Assembly (NCBI GenBank): GCA_043803805.1
Contig: JAZDJP010000086.1
Span: forward strand, 10,616-74,615
Length of the DNA stretch: 64,000 nucleotides
Origin: JAZDJP01 sp043803805
Lineage (GTDB): Bacteria; Planctomycetota; JAZDJP01
Direction of reading: 5' to 3'
In this document: one piece after another, positions 8,884 through 17,156 of the stretch
How positions within the stretch are numbered: the first letter of the stretch is position 1
Layout: each line of letters opens with the position of its first letter
Notes under the pieces: generated by a model
Seen by the model: the letters and a program-made list of their open reading frames with translations, nothing else
The model's database searches: none
What the model was told of the DNA's origin: nothing
Position numbers and translations under genes: made by a program

Positions 8884-11808
8884 TCACGGGTTAGGAATGC
8901 GCATGAACTTGACCCAGCTCCGGTCGCCGACGGCAACGTTGTCCCAGAATACCGGCGCGTAATCCGGCGGGCTCACCACCGGCGCGGCCAGTTTGTTGAG
9001 CTTCTCGGTTTCGGTGTGGAGCGTCTCGACCGCCGACCACTCGCCGGCCCAGCGGCGCAGGCGGATGTCGCAGGTGTCGGCCTTCTTCACGGCGTAGAAG
9101 CAGAAAACGGTTTCCCCGCTCCGGGTCAGGACGTAGCTCGTGATATCGCCGTCCGCGCCGGTGTCCACGGTTTCGCGCGCCCAGGCGCCGCCGGCGTTGT
9201 TCACGCAGAGCAGCTCCTTGCCGCGCCGGGCGGCGAGGAAAATCCGTCCGTCGGGGAAATACGTCTCGAACGCCCGGTTGTACGTCCAGCCGCCCACACC
9301 CTCGCCAGGAGACTTGGGCATGGCCTCAATTCTCTGAACCGGCCCCCACGTCTCGCCGTCGAAGATCGACCACGCGTCGCCCCACTTGTCGAAGGCGGCC
9401 GTTTGCCCCTTGTAGGGAACGAGCAGTTCCCCCGGCACCGGATAACCCTGCTCGAGGAGGATTTTTTCGGGAAGCTTGTCCCCGATCTTGGGAGTGAAGG
9501 GCTTCCGGGGTGGCTTGTCCTCCGGGTTCATGGCCGGGCACCAGACCGCCCCGTCCGTGTCGCTGTACTTGGCCAGCGGCTGGGCCTTGTCGTGGAAGGC
9601 CATCCAGAGACGGCCGGAGGAAAGCCGCAGGACGCGGGCCAGCCCCGTGCACTTGCCCAGGGTCTGGTCGGCCAGCGTCATCGGCCGGGGAATCCAGCGC
9701 CTGCCGTCGAAGGCGATCTCCTGAAAGAACATGTCCGAGCCCTCGGAGTAGGTGTCGCAATAGAGCATCCCGGTATAGTAGAGACTGCCCGACTCGTCGG
9801 AGCAGAGCCCTCCGCTGCAGGTGTTGCGCGCGCCGGGGACGAGCAGAGCCGCATCCTTCTCGCCAGGCGCGAGACCGCCCCAGGTCGCCCCGCCATCAAA
9901 AGAAGCCGAGGCGTAGATTCCCCCTGGAAGGGGCTTGCTCTTTTTGCTCCCCCCGGCCCCGAACATGACGGCCAGACGATCATTGTCGTAGGCGACGGCG
10001 CCGCGCTCCGCGGAGATGAAGTACGTCTCCCCGAACCCCCCGAGGTGGCCGGGGCCGCAGGGAAGCGTGCCGGGCAACTCCGTCACCGCCACCGGCCCGA
10101 GCTTCTCGACCTTGCCGGTCTTGCGAACCACGCCGGCGGCGTCCTTCAAGATCGGCGGGGGCGCGATCAGCTTCCGCGCGAAGGGCTCGCAAGGCCGGTC
10201 ATCAGTGACGAGCGGATACGAGCCCTGCCCCTCGCCGCCCGACGCCACCAGACGAACGTTGTCGAGATAAATCAGACTCTTGGCCGACAAACCATCCAAA
10301 CGCAACCGGTAACGAAGGATTTTTTTGAGATCGAGTTCGGCCGCGGCCGCCGCCCCGGCCATATCCATGTCCACCGTGACGGTCTTGCCCTTTGGAATGG
10401 CGAAAACGCGGAGCTGGGTCCGCCTGAAACCGGCGTCCTCGATGCGCACTCCGACGACGCCCTCGGCGTCGGGAATGGTCATCTCGAAGCGCAGGCGTTC
10501 GTACCCCGACCAGTCGGGGTTGTAGGCCGGTTCGGGGTATCCCGCCTTGCCCCGCTCCGCCCCCATGTCCTCTCTGACCGTGGAACGATGTCTCCAGATT
10601 TCCCCGGCGCGCTGCACCAGCCAGTCGCGCTCGGTCTGAACCGGGGTCTTGGGTTTCTCGTCTTTCAGCCACGGAAGATACTTGTCCCAGTTCCCGGCGG
10701 TCATTTCGCACTGCGCGGGATTGCGCTCCAGCGCATAACGGCCCTGGCTGGCGTGCGCGCGGCGCAACACCAATTCCTGGGTATCCCGGGAACCGCGGCC
10801 CATGAAAACGGCAAAGTCGCCGTCGTGACCGGCCGGGAGGGGCACCCCCTTGCCATGACTGTAGTACTCGTAATTTTCAATGACCTGGCCGAGTTTGTAA
10901 CCCGCGCCGGAGAACCTCTGCATCTCCTCGCGCTCGAATCCGCAAAGGACGCACCCGCCGGCCGCCGGCAACGGCGCACCCGCCGCATCGTTTTTGTCGA
11001 GCGATTTTTGCAAAAGGACGGCTCCCCCGCCGCCCAGGAGAACCGCACCGGCAACCACCGCCGCCGCAACTTTGAGTTTTGCGATAAACAACGCTTTCAT
11101 AATTCCGTTGGACAACAGGGTGGCCTGGGTGGAGATCTCCCTTCCCGCCGCCAGGTTCCCTAGGGAGAGGACAAACGGCTCCGGCAGGGCGGCCGAGGCC
11201 GATTCCGCGGACAAGAACCCGGCAAGAGCGGCGACACTCACGCCGACGCCCCGGCGGACGAGACGTTCCCGAAGCAATCCCCGACCCCTGTCAAGCCACG
11301 TGGAAATGGTTCCTTCACTTTTGCCGAGGATGCGGGAAACCTCCTCTTTTGTCCTTCCTTCGAGATGATGCAGAATCAACGCCACTCGGTATTTTTCGGG
11401 CAGATGGTCGAGTTCGTCGTCCAAAACCGGTTTGACGCGCTCCCCATCTTCCGGCATCAGGGTATTGTCTTTCATCCTCCCGGCCTCCTGTTCGTGCTGT
11501 TTGCGGATTTTTTCCGCTTCGAGAATCTGCAGGGACGCGTACCGGGCCGTGTGATGAAGCCACCCGGCGACCGATTCCCGATTCGTGAGACCCCCGGCTT
11601 TTCGGGCCAGCGTGAGAAAAACCGCCTGCGTCGCATCCTCCACGTCCTCCCGACGGTTCAACAACCGGGAGCAGACGCGCATGACCGTCGCGCCGTGGCG
11701 GCGCACCACGATCTCAAACCCTTCGCTTTGGCCGGTTCCCACGAAGTTTTTCAGCAATACCCCGTCGCTCACCGTGGAATCCATCGCCCCACCGCCTTTA
11801 TCACACAT
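8884..11808 (-). CDS. ECF sigma factor fused to a membrane segment and a sialidase-like ectodomain
   Basis: 974 aa. Residues about 20-90 are sigma-70 region 2 (EDVEDATQAVFLTLARKA), about 135-190 region 4 with a helix-turn-helix (GRTKEEVSRILGKSEGTIS). A linker leads to one transmembrane helix near 245-268 (VAAAVVAGAVLLGGGGAVLL). Outside, residues about 290-540 end in a carbohydrate-binding-like jelly roll (KSLIYLDNVRLV), then a sialidase/BNR-type propeller follows to the C-terminus (SASFDGGATW, S-x-D-x-G-x-x-W). No stop or frameshift separates the parts. Sigma factors with C-terminal extensions are known in Planctomycetes; this ectodomain fits glycan sensing that controls the operon it heads. 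An alternative start is the ATG at 11784 (MDSTVSDG). Confidence 0.85.
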   Translation of the reverse strand: MCDKGGGAMDSTVSDGVLLKNFVGTGQSEGFEIVVRRHGATVMRVCSRLLNRREDVEDATQAVFLTLARKAGGLTNRESVAGWLHHTARYASLQILEAEKIRKQHEQEAGRMKDNTLMPEDGERVKPVLDDELDHLPEKYRVALILHHLEGRTKEEVSRILGKSEGTISTWLDRGRGLLRERLVRRGVGVSVAALAGFLSAESASAALPEPFVLSLGNLAAGREISTQATLLSNGIMKALFIAKLKVAAAVVAGAVLLGGGGAVLLQKSLDKNDAAGAPLPAAGGCVLCGFEREEMQRFSGAGYKLGQVIENYEYYSHGKGVPLPAGHDGDFAVFMGRGSRDTQELVLRRAHASQGRYALERNPAQCEMTAGNWDKYLPWLKDEKPKTPVQTERDWLVQRAGEIWRHRSTVREDMGAERGKAGYPEPAYNPDWSGYERLRFEMTIPDAEGVVGVRIEDAGFRRTQLRVFAIPKGKTVTVDMDMAGAAAAAELDLKKILRYRLRLDGLSAKSLIYLDNVRLVASGGEGQGSYPLVTDDRPCEPFARKLIAPPPILKDAAGVVRKTGKVEKLGPVAVTELPGTLPCGPGHLGGFGETYFISAERGAVAYDNDRLAVMFGAGGSKKSKPLPGGIYASASFDGGATWGGLAPGEKDAALLVPGARNTCSGGLCSDESGSLYYTGMLYCDTYSEGSDMFFQEIAFDGRRWIPRPMTLADQTLGKCTGLARVLRLSSGRLWMAFHDKAQPLAKYSDTDGAVWCPAMNPEDKPPRKPFTPKIGDKLPEKILLEQGYPVPGELLVPYKGQTAAFDKWGDAWSIFDGETWGPVQRIEAMPKSPGEGVGGWTYNRAFETYFPDGRIFLAARRGKELLCVNNAGGAWARETVDTGADGDITSYVLTRSGETVFCFYAVKKADTCDIRLRRWAGEWSAVETLHTETEKLNKLAAPVVSPPDYAPVFWDNVAVGDRSWVKFMRIPNP

Positions 11809-11830
11809 TTAATCTCTCACTTTAACAATA

Positions 11831-11857
11831 TATCCGGAATGACGGACGTTTTGGTTC
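11831..11857 (-). promoter_or_regulatory. Possible ECF-type promoter of the glycan operon
   Basis: On the minus strand GAACC and CGGATA are separated by 16 nt, a spacing and composition typical of ECF promoters. The sigma-70 alternative (TTGAAC, TATATT) has an unlikely 21-nt spacer. This suggests that the sigma fusion autoregulates its operon. Only one copy is seen, so support is weak. Confidence 0.3.
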
Positions 11858-11929
11858 AAAAAAATTGGTTTTTTTGTGTTGGGAGGTCTGGAATCATGTC
11901 TTCGCTGTTCGCCCGGCGCCGATTGCCTG

Positions 11930-11957
11930 TTCGAACCCCGGCGGGTTGTGATATAAT
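11930..11957 (+). promoter_or_regulatory. Promoter of tRNA-Ala
   Basis: A perfect TATAAT at 11952-11957 with a weak TTCGAA 16 nt upstream, about 80 nt before the tRNA. The segment in between contains ACGAG direct repeats (about 12000-12032). Confidence 0.5.
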
Positions 11958-12036
11958 GCCCGGCGGGTTCGGGAACGGTGATTCGTGGTACGTTGTTTCT
12001 GCAAGCGACGAGATACGAGTGACGAGCGACGAATAA

Positions 12037-12109
12037 GGGGCTGTAGCTCAGTTGGGAGAGCGCCTGGTTTGCAACCAGGAGGTCAGGGGTTCGAATCCCC
12101 TCAGCTCCA
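12037..12109 (+). tRNA. tRNA-Ala (anticodon UGC)
   Basis: 73 nt cloverleaf. The acceptor GGGGCTG pairs with CAGCTCC, the D arm is AGCTCAGTTGGGAGAGC, the anticodon stem CCTGG/CCAGG surrounds loop TTTGCAA with anticodon TGC at 12070-12072, and the T arm is AGGGGTTCGAATCCCCT. The discriminator is A; CCA is not encoded (next bases are GTT). Confidence 0.97.
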
Positions 12110-12149
12110 GTTGACCGGTCCGGCGGGAACGGATCCCCACCGTTGGCGG

Positions 12150-12320
12150 TCAGGATTTTTTCCGGCGCAGTAGCACCACGATGTCAATCGCCGTCGCGAC
12201 GAGGAAGACGGGGCCGAAGAGGTAAAACCAGCGGCTCCCGCCGGCGATCGCCAGGTAGAGGCATCCGGCGCCGAGCGCGAGGGTGACCGCGAATGTGAGC
12301 CATGTTGTCTGGGTGTTCAT
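12150..12320 (-). CDS. Small two-helix membrane protein
   Basis: 56 aa (MNTQTTWLTFAVTLALGAGC...). Two hydrophobic helices (about 6-26 and 30-48) and a basic tail RRKKS. The start overlaps the stop of the phosphatase gene as ATGA, so the two are translationally coupled. No family recognised; the product resembles small inner-membrane accessory proteins, and the function is unknown. Confidence 0.6.
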   Translation of the reverse strand: MNTQTTWLTFAVTLALGAGCLYLAIAGGSRWFYLFGPVFLVATAIDIVVLLRRKKS

Positions 12321-12967
12321 GCGAGGTATTTTAGCACATCCCGGGGGTGCTTCGCAAGCGCCCGCGCCCCGGCGGCGCCGAGTTCCTCCGGCCGGAATCC
12401 CCAGAGCGCCCCGACGGGAAACATCCCGGCGGCGATGGCGGTGGCCATGTCGGTCGCGGTGTCGCCGAGGTAGAGGATGTCGGACGGGGGAAATCCCATC
12501 CGCCGGGCGGCCGCGAGGGCCCCGGCCGGGTCGGGTTTTTTCGGGAGGGATCCGTCCTGGCCGAGGAGGACGGCGAACCGGAAGTCCCCGAGGTAACCGG
12601 CGACGCACTTCTCGACGAAGGCCCGCGGCTTGTTGGAGACGACCGCGGCGGGGATGCCGCGCGCCGCGAGCGTCGCCAGGAGTTCGGGGATGCCGTCGTA
12701 GACGCGGGTCTTCCGGTTCCAGACGCGTTCGTATTCGGCGAGATATCCCGCCAGACACGCGGCAATGGTCGCGTCGTCGCGGCGGCCCGGCGGGAGGGCC
12801 CGTTCGAGAAGCGTCCGCGCCCCGTCGCCCACAAATTGCCGGTAGGCCGGGAGGGGATGCCCGGGGAATCCCCGTGCGGCCAGCGCCGCGTTCGTCGCGT
12901 CGGCGATGTCCTCCGCCGTGTCGAGAAGGGTTCCATCCAGGTCAAAGAGAACGGCGCGGCGGATCAT
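12317..12967 (-). CDS. gph: HAD-family phosphatase, phosphoglycolate phosphatase-like
   Basis: 216 aa. HAD motif I DLDGTLLDT near the N-terminus with nucleophile Asp and acid Asp, motif II Ser in AAVVSNKP, the motif III Lys in KKPDPAGAL, and motif IV GDTATDM. The alpha-helical cap between motifs I and II fits subfamily I, as in Gph, which removes 2-phosphoglycolate; other small phosphosugars are possible. It has no Shine-Dalgarno site, and a promoter ends seven bases before the ATG, so the mRNA may be leaderless. It is followed by an overlapping small membrane protein gene. Confidence 0.83.
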   Translation of the reverse strand: MIRRAVLFDLDGTLLDTAEDIADATNAALAARGFPGHPLPAYRQFVGDGARTLLERALPPGRRDDATIAACLAGYLAEYERVWNRKTRVYDGIPELLATLAARGIPAAVVSNKPRAFVEKCVAGYLGDFRFAVLLGQDGSLPKKPDPAGALAAARRMGFPPSDILYLGDTATDMATAIAAGMFPVGALWGFRPEELGAAGARALAKHPRDVLKYLA

Positions 12968-12974
12968 GGGACGG

Positions 12975-13002
12975 ATTGTATCATGATTTGGGGAACATCC
13001 AA
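12975..13002 (-). promoter_or_regulatory. Promoter of gph
   Basis: Minus strand TTGGAT, 16-nt spacer, TACAAT. The predicted start of transcription coincides with the gph ATG, with seven bases between the -10 box and ATG. Confidence 0.55.
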
Positions 13003-13105
13003 CGACGTCAGAGAACCCCGGATGGATCTCTTTTCCACAAGGCTAAAAAACGGTCACGGCAAGACCCCGATCCCTCGACCCCAATCCCTCCGGATCTTCT
13101 TTCAA

Positions 13106-13210
13106 GTCTAACGAAAAGCTGACCGATGACGAGGAGCGCGCCAAGGATGCCCAAACTGGAACATGCGGCTGACCGCGCTCCTCGTCATTCGGTCCAGCGT
13201 CTGGTTCGGC
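13106..13210 (-). other. attC-like integron recombination site
   Basis: On the minus strand the site reads R'' GCCGAAC, a 5-nt spacer, L'' GCTGGACC, a long stem arm (GAATGACGAGGAGCGCG), a 33-nt loop, the complementary arm, L' GGTCAGC, a 5-nt spacer and R' GTTAGAC. R' fits GTTRRRY perfectly; R'' differs from RYYYAAC at one base. The arms pair with an extra G in L'' and an extra A further in, the extrahelical bases expected of attC. It begins 10 bases after the stop of the preceding ORF in the cassette orientation. No integrase gene is in the window, so this would be a single orphan cassette. Confidence 0.7.
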
Positions 13211-13220
13211 GATTCCATAC

Positions 13221-13718
13221 TCAGTTCCAGTCGGTAAACATCTTAACGAGCAGGATGCCACCCTCAAGCCTCCAGAGTTCGACGTGAAGCCAATCGCCAG
13301 TGGGCGACGAGCAGCTCAACATCTCGACCGGAATGGCCTCTCCCTGCCATGTCCGCTGAAATCCTCCGTACCTGTCGTTGCCTGGAACGAAGGTCGGTGA
13401 ATTCGTCGACCAAACATTGTAGCCGTTCTCGGTCGGATCGCCAGACGTGCGAACAGGTGCAGCGCGTGACTTTACGCGAAGCTGGCCAACGAACGCAGTC
13501 AAGTCGTTCGTGCTCATCTCAAACAGCGTCGCAGCCCCACGATCAAGGAAGCCCCGCGAAGCATCTCCTCTGCACTGAATGCTGTGGGCTGACACTGGCA
13601 GTGTGATGCCGTGCTCGCGCTCCGCCCTCGTGCGAGGATCGCCACCACCAGATGTAACCCACCACGCAAGCACCGCCACGACGAGAACCGCAACTGCAAT
13701 GAGGATAACCTTGCGCAT
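13221..13718 (-). CDS. Putative cassette-borne membrane-anchored protein of unknown function
   Basis: 165 aa. One N-terminal hydrophobic helix (MRKVILIAVAVLVVAVLAWW) followed by a soluble domain of about 140 residues with several Trp and Cys, ending FTDWN. I do not recognise a family. The ATG has no Shine-Dalgarno site, common for cassette genes. The attC-like site directly after the stop and the lack of related neighbours suggest that this ORF is the payload of an integron gene cassette; that would explain its orphan nature. Confidence 0.7.
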   Translation of the reverse strand: MRKVILIAVAVLVVAVLAWWVTSGGGDPRTRAEREHGITLPVSAHSIQCRGDASRGFLDRGAATLFEMSTNDLTAFVGQLRVKSRAAPVRTSGDPTENGYNVWSTNSPTFVPGNDRYGGFQRTWQGEAIPVEMLSCSSPTGDWLHVELWRLEGGILLVKMFTDWN

Positions 13719-14064
13719 GGTTCACTACGCCGAACAATTATTAGATGTCGCATCGTTGAATCATAATCAACGACGCCGATGGAGATTACCACCCGTCAAA
13801 GACACTGTCAATCATCATCCCCAATCGGCTCATTTTGTTTCCAGCAAATACATAACAGATTGTCTTCTAATTTTCTGGCGTTGTAAAAACCATGAATTAT
13901 GACGTTATGCGTTGAGGATACATAACTGGGGAAAATGATTATGAATGCGGCGTTGCTCCCGGAATTTCAGGATTTCCTTATTTCTCTTTCTGACTCGGCG
14001 ACTCCCAGACTCCGAGACTCCCAGACTCCCAGACTTCTTTTTGCTTGATTCGCCATTCGACATT
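13719..14064. other. Intergenic region with octamer array
   Basis: 346 bp without a gene. It is AT-richer than its surroundings, with GTTATGTAT twice on the minus strand (near 13926 and 13860) and a GTTATG/CATAAC inverted pair near 13903-13926, which may include the outer boundary of the cassette but do not fit GTTRRRY. The right part holds a GACTCnnn array, listed separately. Confidence 0.5.
13992..14036. repeat. GACTCnnn octamer array, six units
   Basis: GACTC or a variant starts at 13992, 14000, 14008, 14016, 14024 and 14032, an exact 8-nt period with three variable bases. It lies 28 nt beyond the stop of the oxidoreductase fusion gene, reading GAGTC on that gene's sense strand. Confidence 0.85.
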
Positions 14065-16086
14065 TCAGGCGTTTTTCATCGCCTCGCTCCCCGTTCCCAA
14101 GTCCAGCCACGTCACCTCCGCCGCCGTGAGAGGGACGTCGAGCGCGGCGAAGGAACTGGCCGTCTCGGCGATGGTGCGCGGCCCGATGAGCGGAAACGTC
14201 GGGAACGGCTGGGCCAGGACGTAGGCCAGCGCGATCACGATGGTCTCCACGTGTTTATTCCGCGCCAGTTCCTCCGCCCGGGCGAGGCGCGCGAAGTTGT
14301 CCCTGGCGTACCAGCACGTGACGAGTTCCTTGTCGGAGAGATCGTCCGGGCGGGCCTTCCCGGGCAGGAAGAATCCCCGCGCCTGGCTCGACCACGGGAA
14401 GAGCGGCGTCTTCGTCCGCGCCAGCCACGCCCGCGAGCCGGGATCGGAGGCGGCGAGGCATCCCGCCCACGGCGGCGCCACCATCCGCGCCAGGCTGAAC
14501 TGGTTGCTCACCGCGGCCATCCCCGTGAGTCCCTTTTTCGCGGCGAAGGCGTTGAAGGCGTCCACCCGCGCGAGGGGCCAGTTGGAGCCGCCGAAGGCGC
14601 GGATGCGCCCCGCGCGGACGTGTTCGTTCAGGACGTCGCAGAATTCCCCGACGGGGACGTCCGGGTTGTCGCGGTGGAGCATGTAGAGATCGATATACCC
14701 GGTCTGGAGGCGCTCCAGGCTTTGCAGGAGTTGTTTCGTGAGGTTGGCCGGATCGCAGAACGGGGTGTGGGCGCCCTTGCCGAGGATGACCATCTTTTCC
14801 CGGATGCCGCGGTTCCTGATCCACCACCCGAGCATCGTTTCGCTCGTGCCGCTTCCGTACACCCACGCCGTGTCGTAGCACGTTCCGCCGCGCTCGAAGA
14901 AATCGTCGAACATGGCCGACGCGTGGGCGATGGTTTTTTGATTGTCCGCCCCCATGACGAGGCGCGAGACGGGTTTGGCGATCCCCGGGATGTTTCCGTA
15001 CGGCATCCGGGTCCCCGGCCGCGCGGAAAGCGGCCGGCCCGTCACGGTGCGCGTGGCATTCGCCGGCTTCTCGGCGTCGTAGACGAGGCCGATCGCCTCC
15101 CGCCAGAGATCGAGCGCCTTCATGTTCCCCAGGGAATCGTCCGGGGTCATGGCGGGGGGCGTCGCCGCATTCCGGGAGAGGCCCTCCGCGAAGGCGTCGG
15201 CCTCGATCGCGTAGAGGGGCGTCGGGGTTTCGATGACGATCTCCTCGGTCACGCCCTTGCGCGTGAGACGGATTTTCACGGCGCCGCCGTCGCGGGCCGG
15301 GATCCACGGCTGGGGAATTTCGATCCGCCCCTCCGTCCCGAAGATGCGCACGGTGTTTTCGAGCTCCACCGTCACCGCGGTCTCGACCGTCGCCACGATG
15401 CCGCCGGGGAACGCGAGGACCGCCGCGGCGCGTTCGTCCACCCCGGTGGCGCCGATCACCCCGGACCCTTTCACGGAAATGGGTTCCGCGAAGTCCCTCC
15501 CGATCGCCGCCCCGGCCACGAGGCGCGCCATCGAAACGGGATAGCATCCCACGTCGAGAATGCCCCCGCCGGCGAGGGCGTTGGCGAACAACCGGGCCGC
15601 GGGGTTGAACGCGGCCCGGAATCCGAACGAGGCGTGGAGGAAGAGCACTTCGCCGACCGCCTTTTCCCGGAGGAGCGCCACCAGCCGCGCCGTCTGCGGG
15701 TGGCAGCGGTACATGAACGCCTCCATGAGCATCACACCATACCGCCCGGCGGCTTCGACGATCTGCATGGCCTCGGCGTGGCTCACGGCGAGGGGTTTTT
15801 CGCACAGTACATGTTTGCCCGCCTCGGCGGCCTTAACCGCCCATTCGGCGTGCCGGGAGTGGGGGGTGGCGATGTAGACGGCCTGGATCTCCGGGTCCGC
15901 GAGAAGCGCCTCGTAGGACCCGTGGGCTTTCGGAACGGAGAACTCGGCGGCGAATTTCCGCGCCTTCTCGTCCGAACGGCTTCCCACCGCGACGAGCCGG
16001 CCGGTTTTCGAGGCGGTCACGCCCTTGGCGAACACCCCGGCGATGCGCCCCGTGCCCAGGATTCCCCAGCCCAGTTTTCCGCTCAT
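14065..16086 (-). CDS. Fusion of Gfo/Idh/MocA oxidoreductase and aldo/keto reductase
   Basis: 673 aa. Residues 1 to about 330 are a Gfo/Idh/MocA dehydrogenase with NAD(P) fold GILGTGRIAGVFAKG, the catalytic EKPLA motif and a GGGILDVGCYP block. From about 350 to the end is an aldo/keto reductase with the tetrad Asp and Tyr (YDTAWVYG), Lys (VILGKGAH) and His (YMLHRD). Both active sites look intact. The ATG follows GGAGGGATCTC; longer in-frame extensions lack a site. Both domains oxidise or reduce sugars with NAD(P), so one chain could interconvert keto and hydroxy forms with cofactor recycling. Adjacent genes point to sugar catabolism; the substrate is unknown. Confidence 0.85.
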   Translation of the reverse strand: MSGKLGWGILGTGRIAGVFAKGVTASKTGRLVAVGSRSDEKARKFAAEFSVPKAHGSYEALLADPEIQAVYIATPHSRHAEWAVKAAEAGKHVLCEKPLAVSHAEAMQIVEAAGRYGVMLMEAFMYRCHPQTARLVALLREKAVGEVLFLHASFGFRAAFNPAARLFANALAGGGILDVGCYPVSMARLVAGAAIGRDFAEPISVKGSGVIGATGVDERAAAVLAFPGGIVATVETAVTVELENTVRIFGTEGRIEIPQPWIPARDGGAVKIRLTRKGVTEEIVIETPTPLYAIEADAFAEGLSRNAATPPAMTPDDSLGNMKALDLWREAIGLVYDAEKPANATRTVTGRPLSARPGTRMPYGNIPGIAKPVSRLVMGADNQKTIAHASAMFDDFFERGGTCYDTAWVYGSGTSETMLGWWIRNRGIREKMVILGKGAHTPFCDPANLTKQLLQSLERLQTGYIDLYMLHRDNPDVPVGEFCDVLNEHVRAGRIRAFGGSNWPLARVDAFNAFAAKKGLTGMAAVSNQFSLARMVAPPWAGCLAASDPGSRAWLARTKTPLFPWSSQARGFFLPGKARPDDLSDKELVTCWYARDNFARLARAEELARNKHVETIVIALAYVLAQPFPTFPLIGPRTIAETASSFAALDVPLTAAEVTWLDLGTGSEAMKNA

Positions 16087-16255
16087 GAGATCCCTCCGGA
16101 TTTCAAATATGGCCGAGTGCTTTCCAGGAGAATATCCCATTATCCCAAGGGAATCAATACCGGGAATGGTATATCCGAATCCCTACGTGTTTTCGCGCCA
16201 GTTCCGTCAGGTGCTGGGGGCGCCACCGTCGCGGTTTCTGCGTATTTCTTGAACA

Positions 16256-16315
16256 ACACCACGGAGACACGGAAGGACCACGGAAACACGGAAGGACCAC
16301 GGAAACACGGAGGGT
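16256..16315. repeat. ACACGGAA tandem repeat
   Basis: CACGGAAGGACCACGGAAA-type units of 19 nt occur about two and a half times. It lies downstream of the small lipoprotein gene (minus strand). A related block is at 34903-34955. Similar ACCACGGARACACGG strings are common in environmental bacterial genomes (recollection). Confidence 0.8.
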
Positions 16316-16347
16316 GCGGTAAGTTTCTTGGGGGTGTTGTGAACGGG

Positions 16348-16749
16348 TTATGGCGAATCGGGCGGTTTCGGGTCCGATTTCGGAACAGTCGTCCGAAAGT
16401 CGAGTTTGTGTTCGGGTTCCGGCGTGAATCCGGTAATCTGTCCGGCGGCATCAAGAACCGGACGGGCTGGCGTATATCCTTTCTTATCGCGAATCGGCAT
16501 TCCGGACATGGTGATTTCTAATTTTGGAATCATGATATGCTTGCGATGGACCGTGTTATCGATGTGATAGGCGTATTGGAAATGATGAGTCGTTTCATCG
16601 GAAAACCGATAGACCCAGGCATAACTCCACAGTGATCCACCATAAAACCCTCGGTTCTTCGGCAAGGCGTTGAGTTCTTCGCGATGGCATACTGACCGGC
16701 AACCGGAAGTGACGGTCAGCAAGAGTGCCAGAAGTGTTATCCGTTTCAT
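16348..16749 (-). CDS. Small lipoprotein of unknown function
   Basis: 133 aa. Lipoprotein signal peptide MKRITLLALLLTVTSGC with the lipobox ending at Cys17. The mature part has a Tyr/Trp-rich stretch (GGSLWSYAWVYRF) and a Pro/Lys-rich end. The start has GAGGGAAGACG before the ATG; the frame is open upstream without a better start. No family recognised. It stands alone between two repeat-bearing spacers. Confidence 0.65.
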   Translation of the reverse strand: MKRITLLALLLTVTSGCRSVCHREELNALPKNRGFYGGSLWSYAWVYRFSDETTHHFQYAYHIDNTVHRKHIMIPKLEITMSGMPIRDKKGYTPARPVLDAAGQITGFTPEPEHKLDFRTTVPKSDPKPPDSP

Positions 16750-17156
16750 CGTCTTCCCTCTTTCGGCGAACAACGACTCACGATTCGCGATACACGCCTC
16801 ACGGAATCTACGCCCGTGGCGTTCATCCCCTGGCGGAATACTTTTACGGACATGGCTCCTGATAAGTATAACCAATCAGGAAGAACGCCAATACGATTTT
16901 TCGGAAAGGGTCATCGGTCATGAAGAATTCAGGAGATCGAGAGTTCACGTGAAAAGGCGGATTCCGAATTCGAAATTTCATCTTCGCTTTCGCTTCACGA
17001 AATCCGCTCGCCTTCCCGCCGTAGCCCTTTGGGCGAAGGAGTGTATCTCGCGGAAAAGAAGTTGGGGAGTTCTGAAGTTCACCGGACTTCCCGACTCCCC
17101 GACTCCCCGACTCTCAGACTCTCAGACTCTCAGACTCTCAGACTCTCAGACTCTTC
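16750..17156. other. Intergenic region, no gene seen
   Basis: About 400 bp. It has a degenerate CTTCCCGCC/GGCGAAGGAG palindrome near 17013-17041, similar to dispersed CCTTCGCC-type repeats, and ends in a nine-unit GACTCnnn array. No credible coding frame or promoter was seen. Confidence 0.5.
17085..17156. repeat. GACTCnnn octamer array, nine units
   Basis: Units start every 8 nt from 17085 to 17149; the central five are GACTCTCA. The last unit ends directly next to the stop codon of the FAD oxidoreductase gene (TGA at 17159-17157, minus), so that the array starts exactly where coding ends. Confidence 0.9.

Noticed and set aside
9016..11163. 715-codon plus-strand frame
   Set aside because: Antisense to the sigma fusion; no motif, GC-driven.
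13860..13926. Second attC or attI at the outer cassette end
   Set aside because: GTTATGT occurs twice but does not fit GTTRRRY and no paired R'' or hairpin of the right form was seen.
13945..16521. 858-codon plus-strand frame over the oxidoreductase fusion
   Set aside because: Antisense composition, no start signal; the minus-strand fusion has both catalytic sets.
17085..17156. Octamer array as a CRISPR
   Set aside because: Period 8 with 3-nt variable parts is far too short; no spacers or cas genes.
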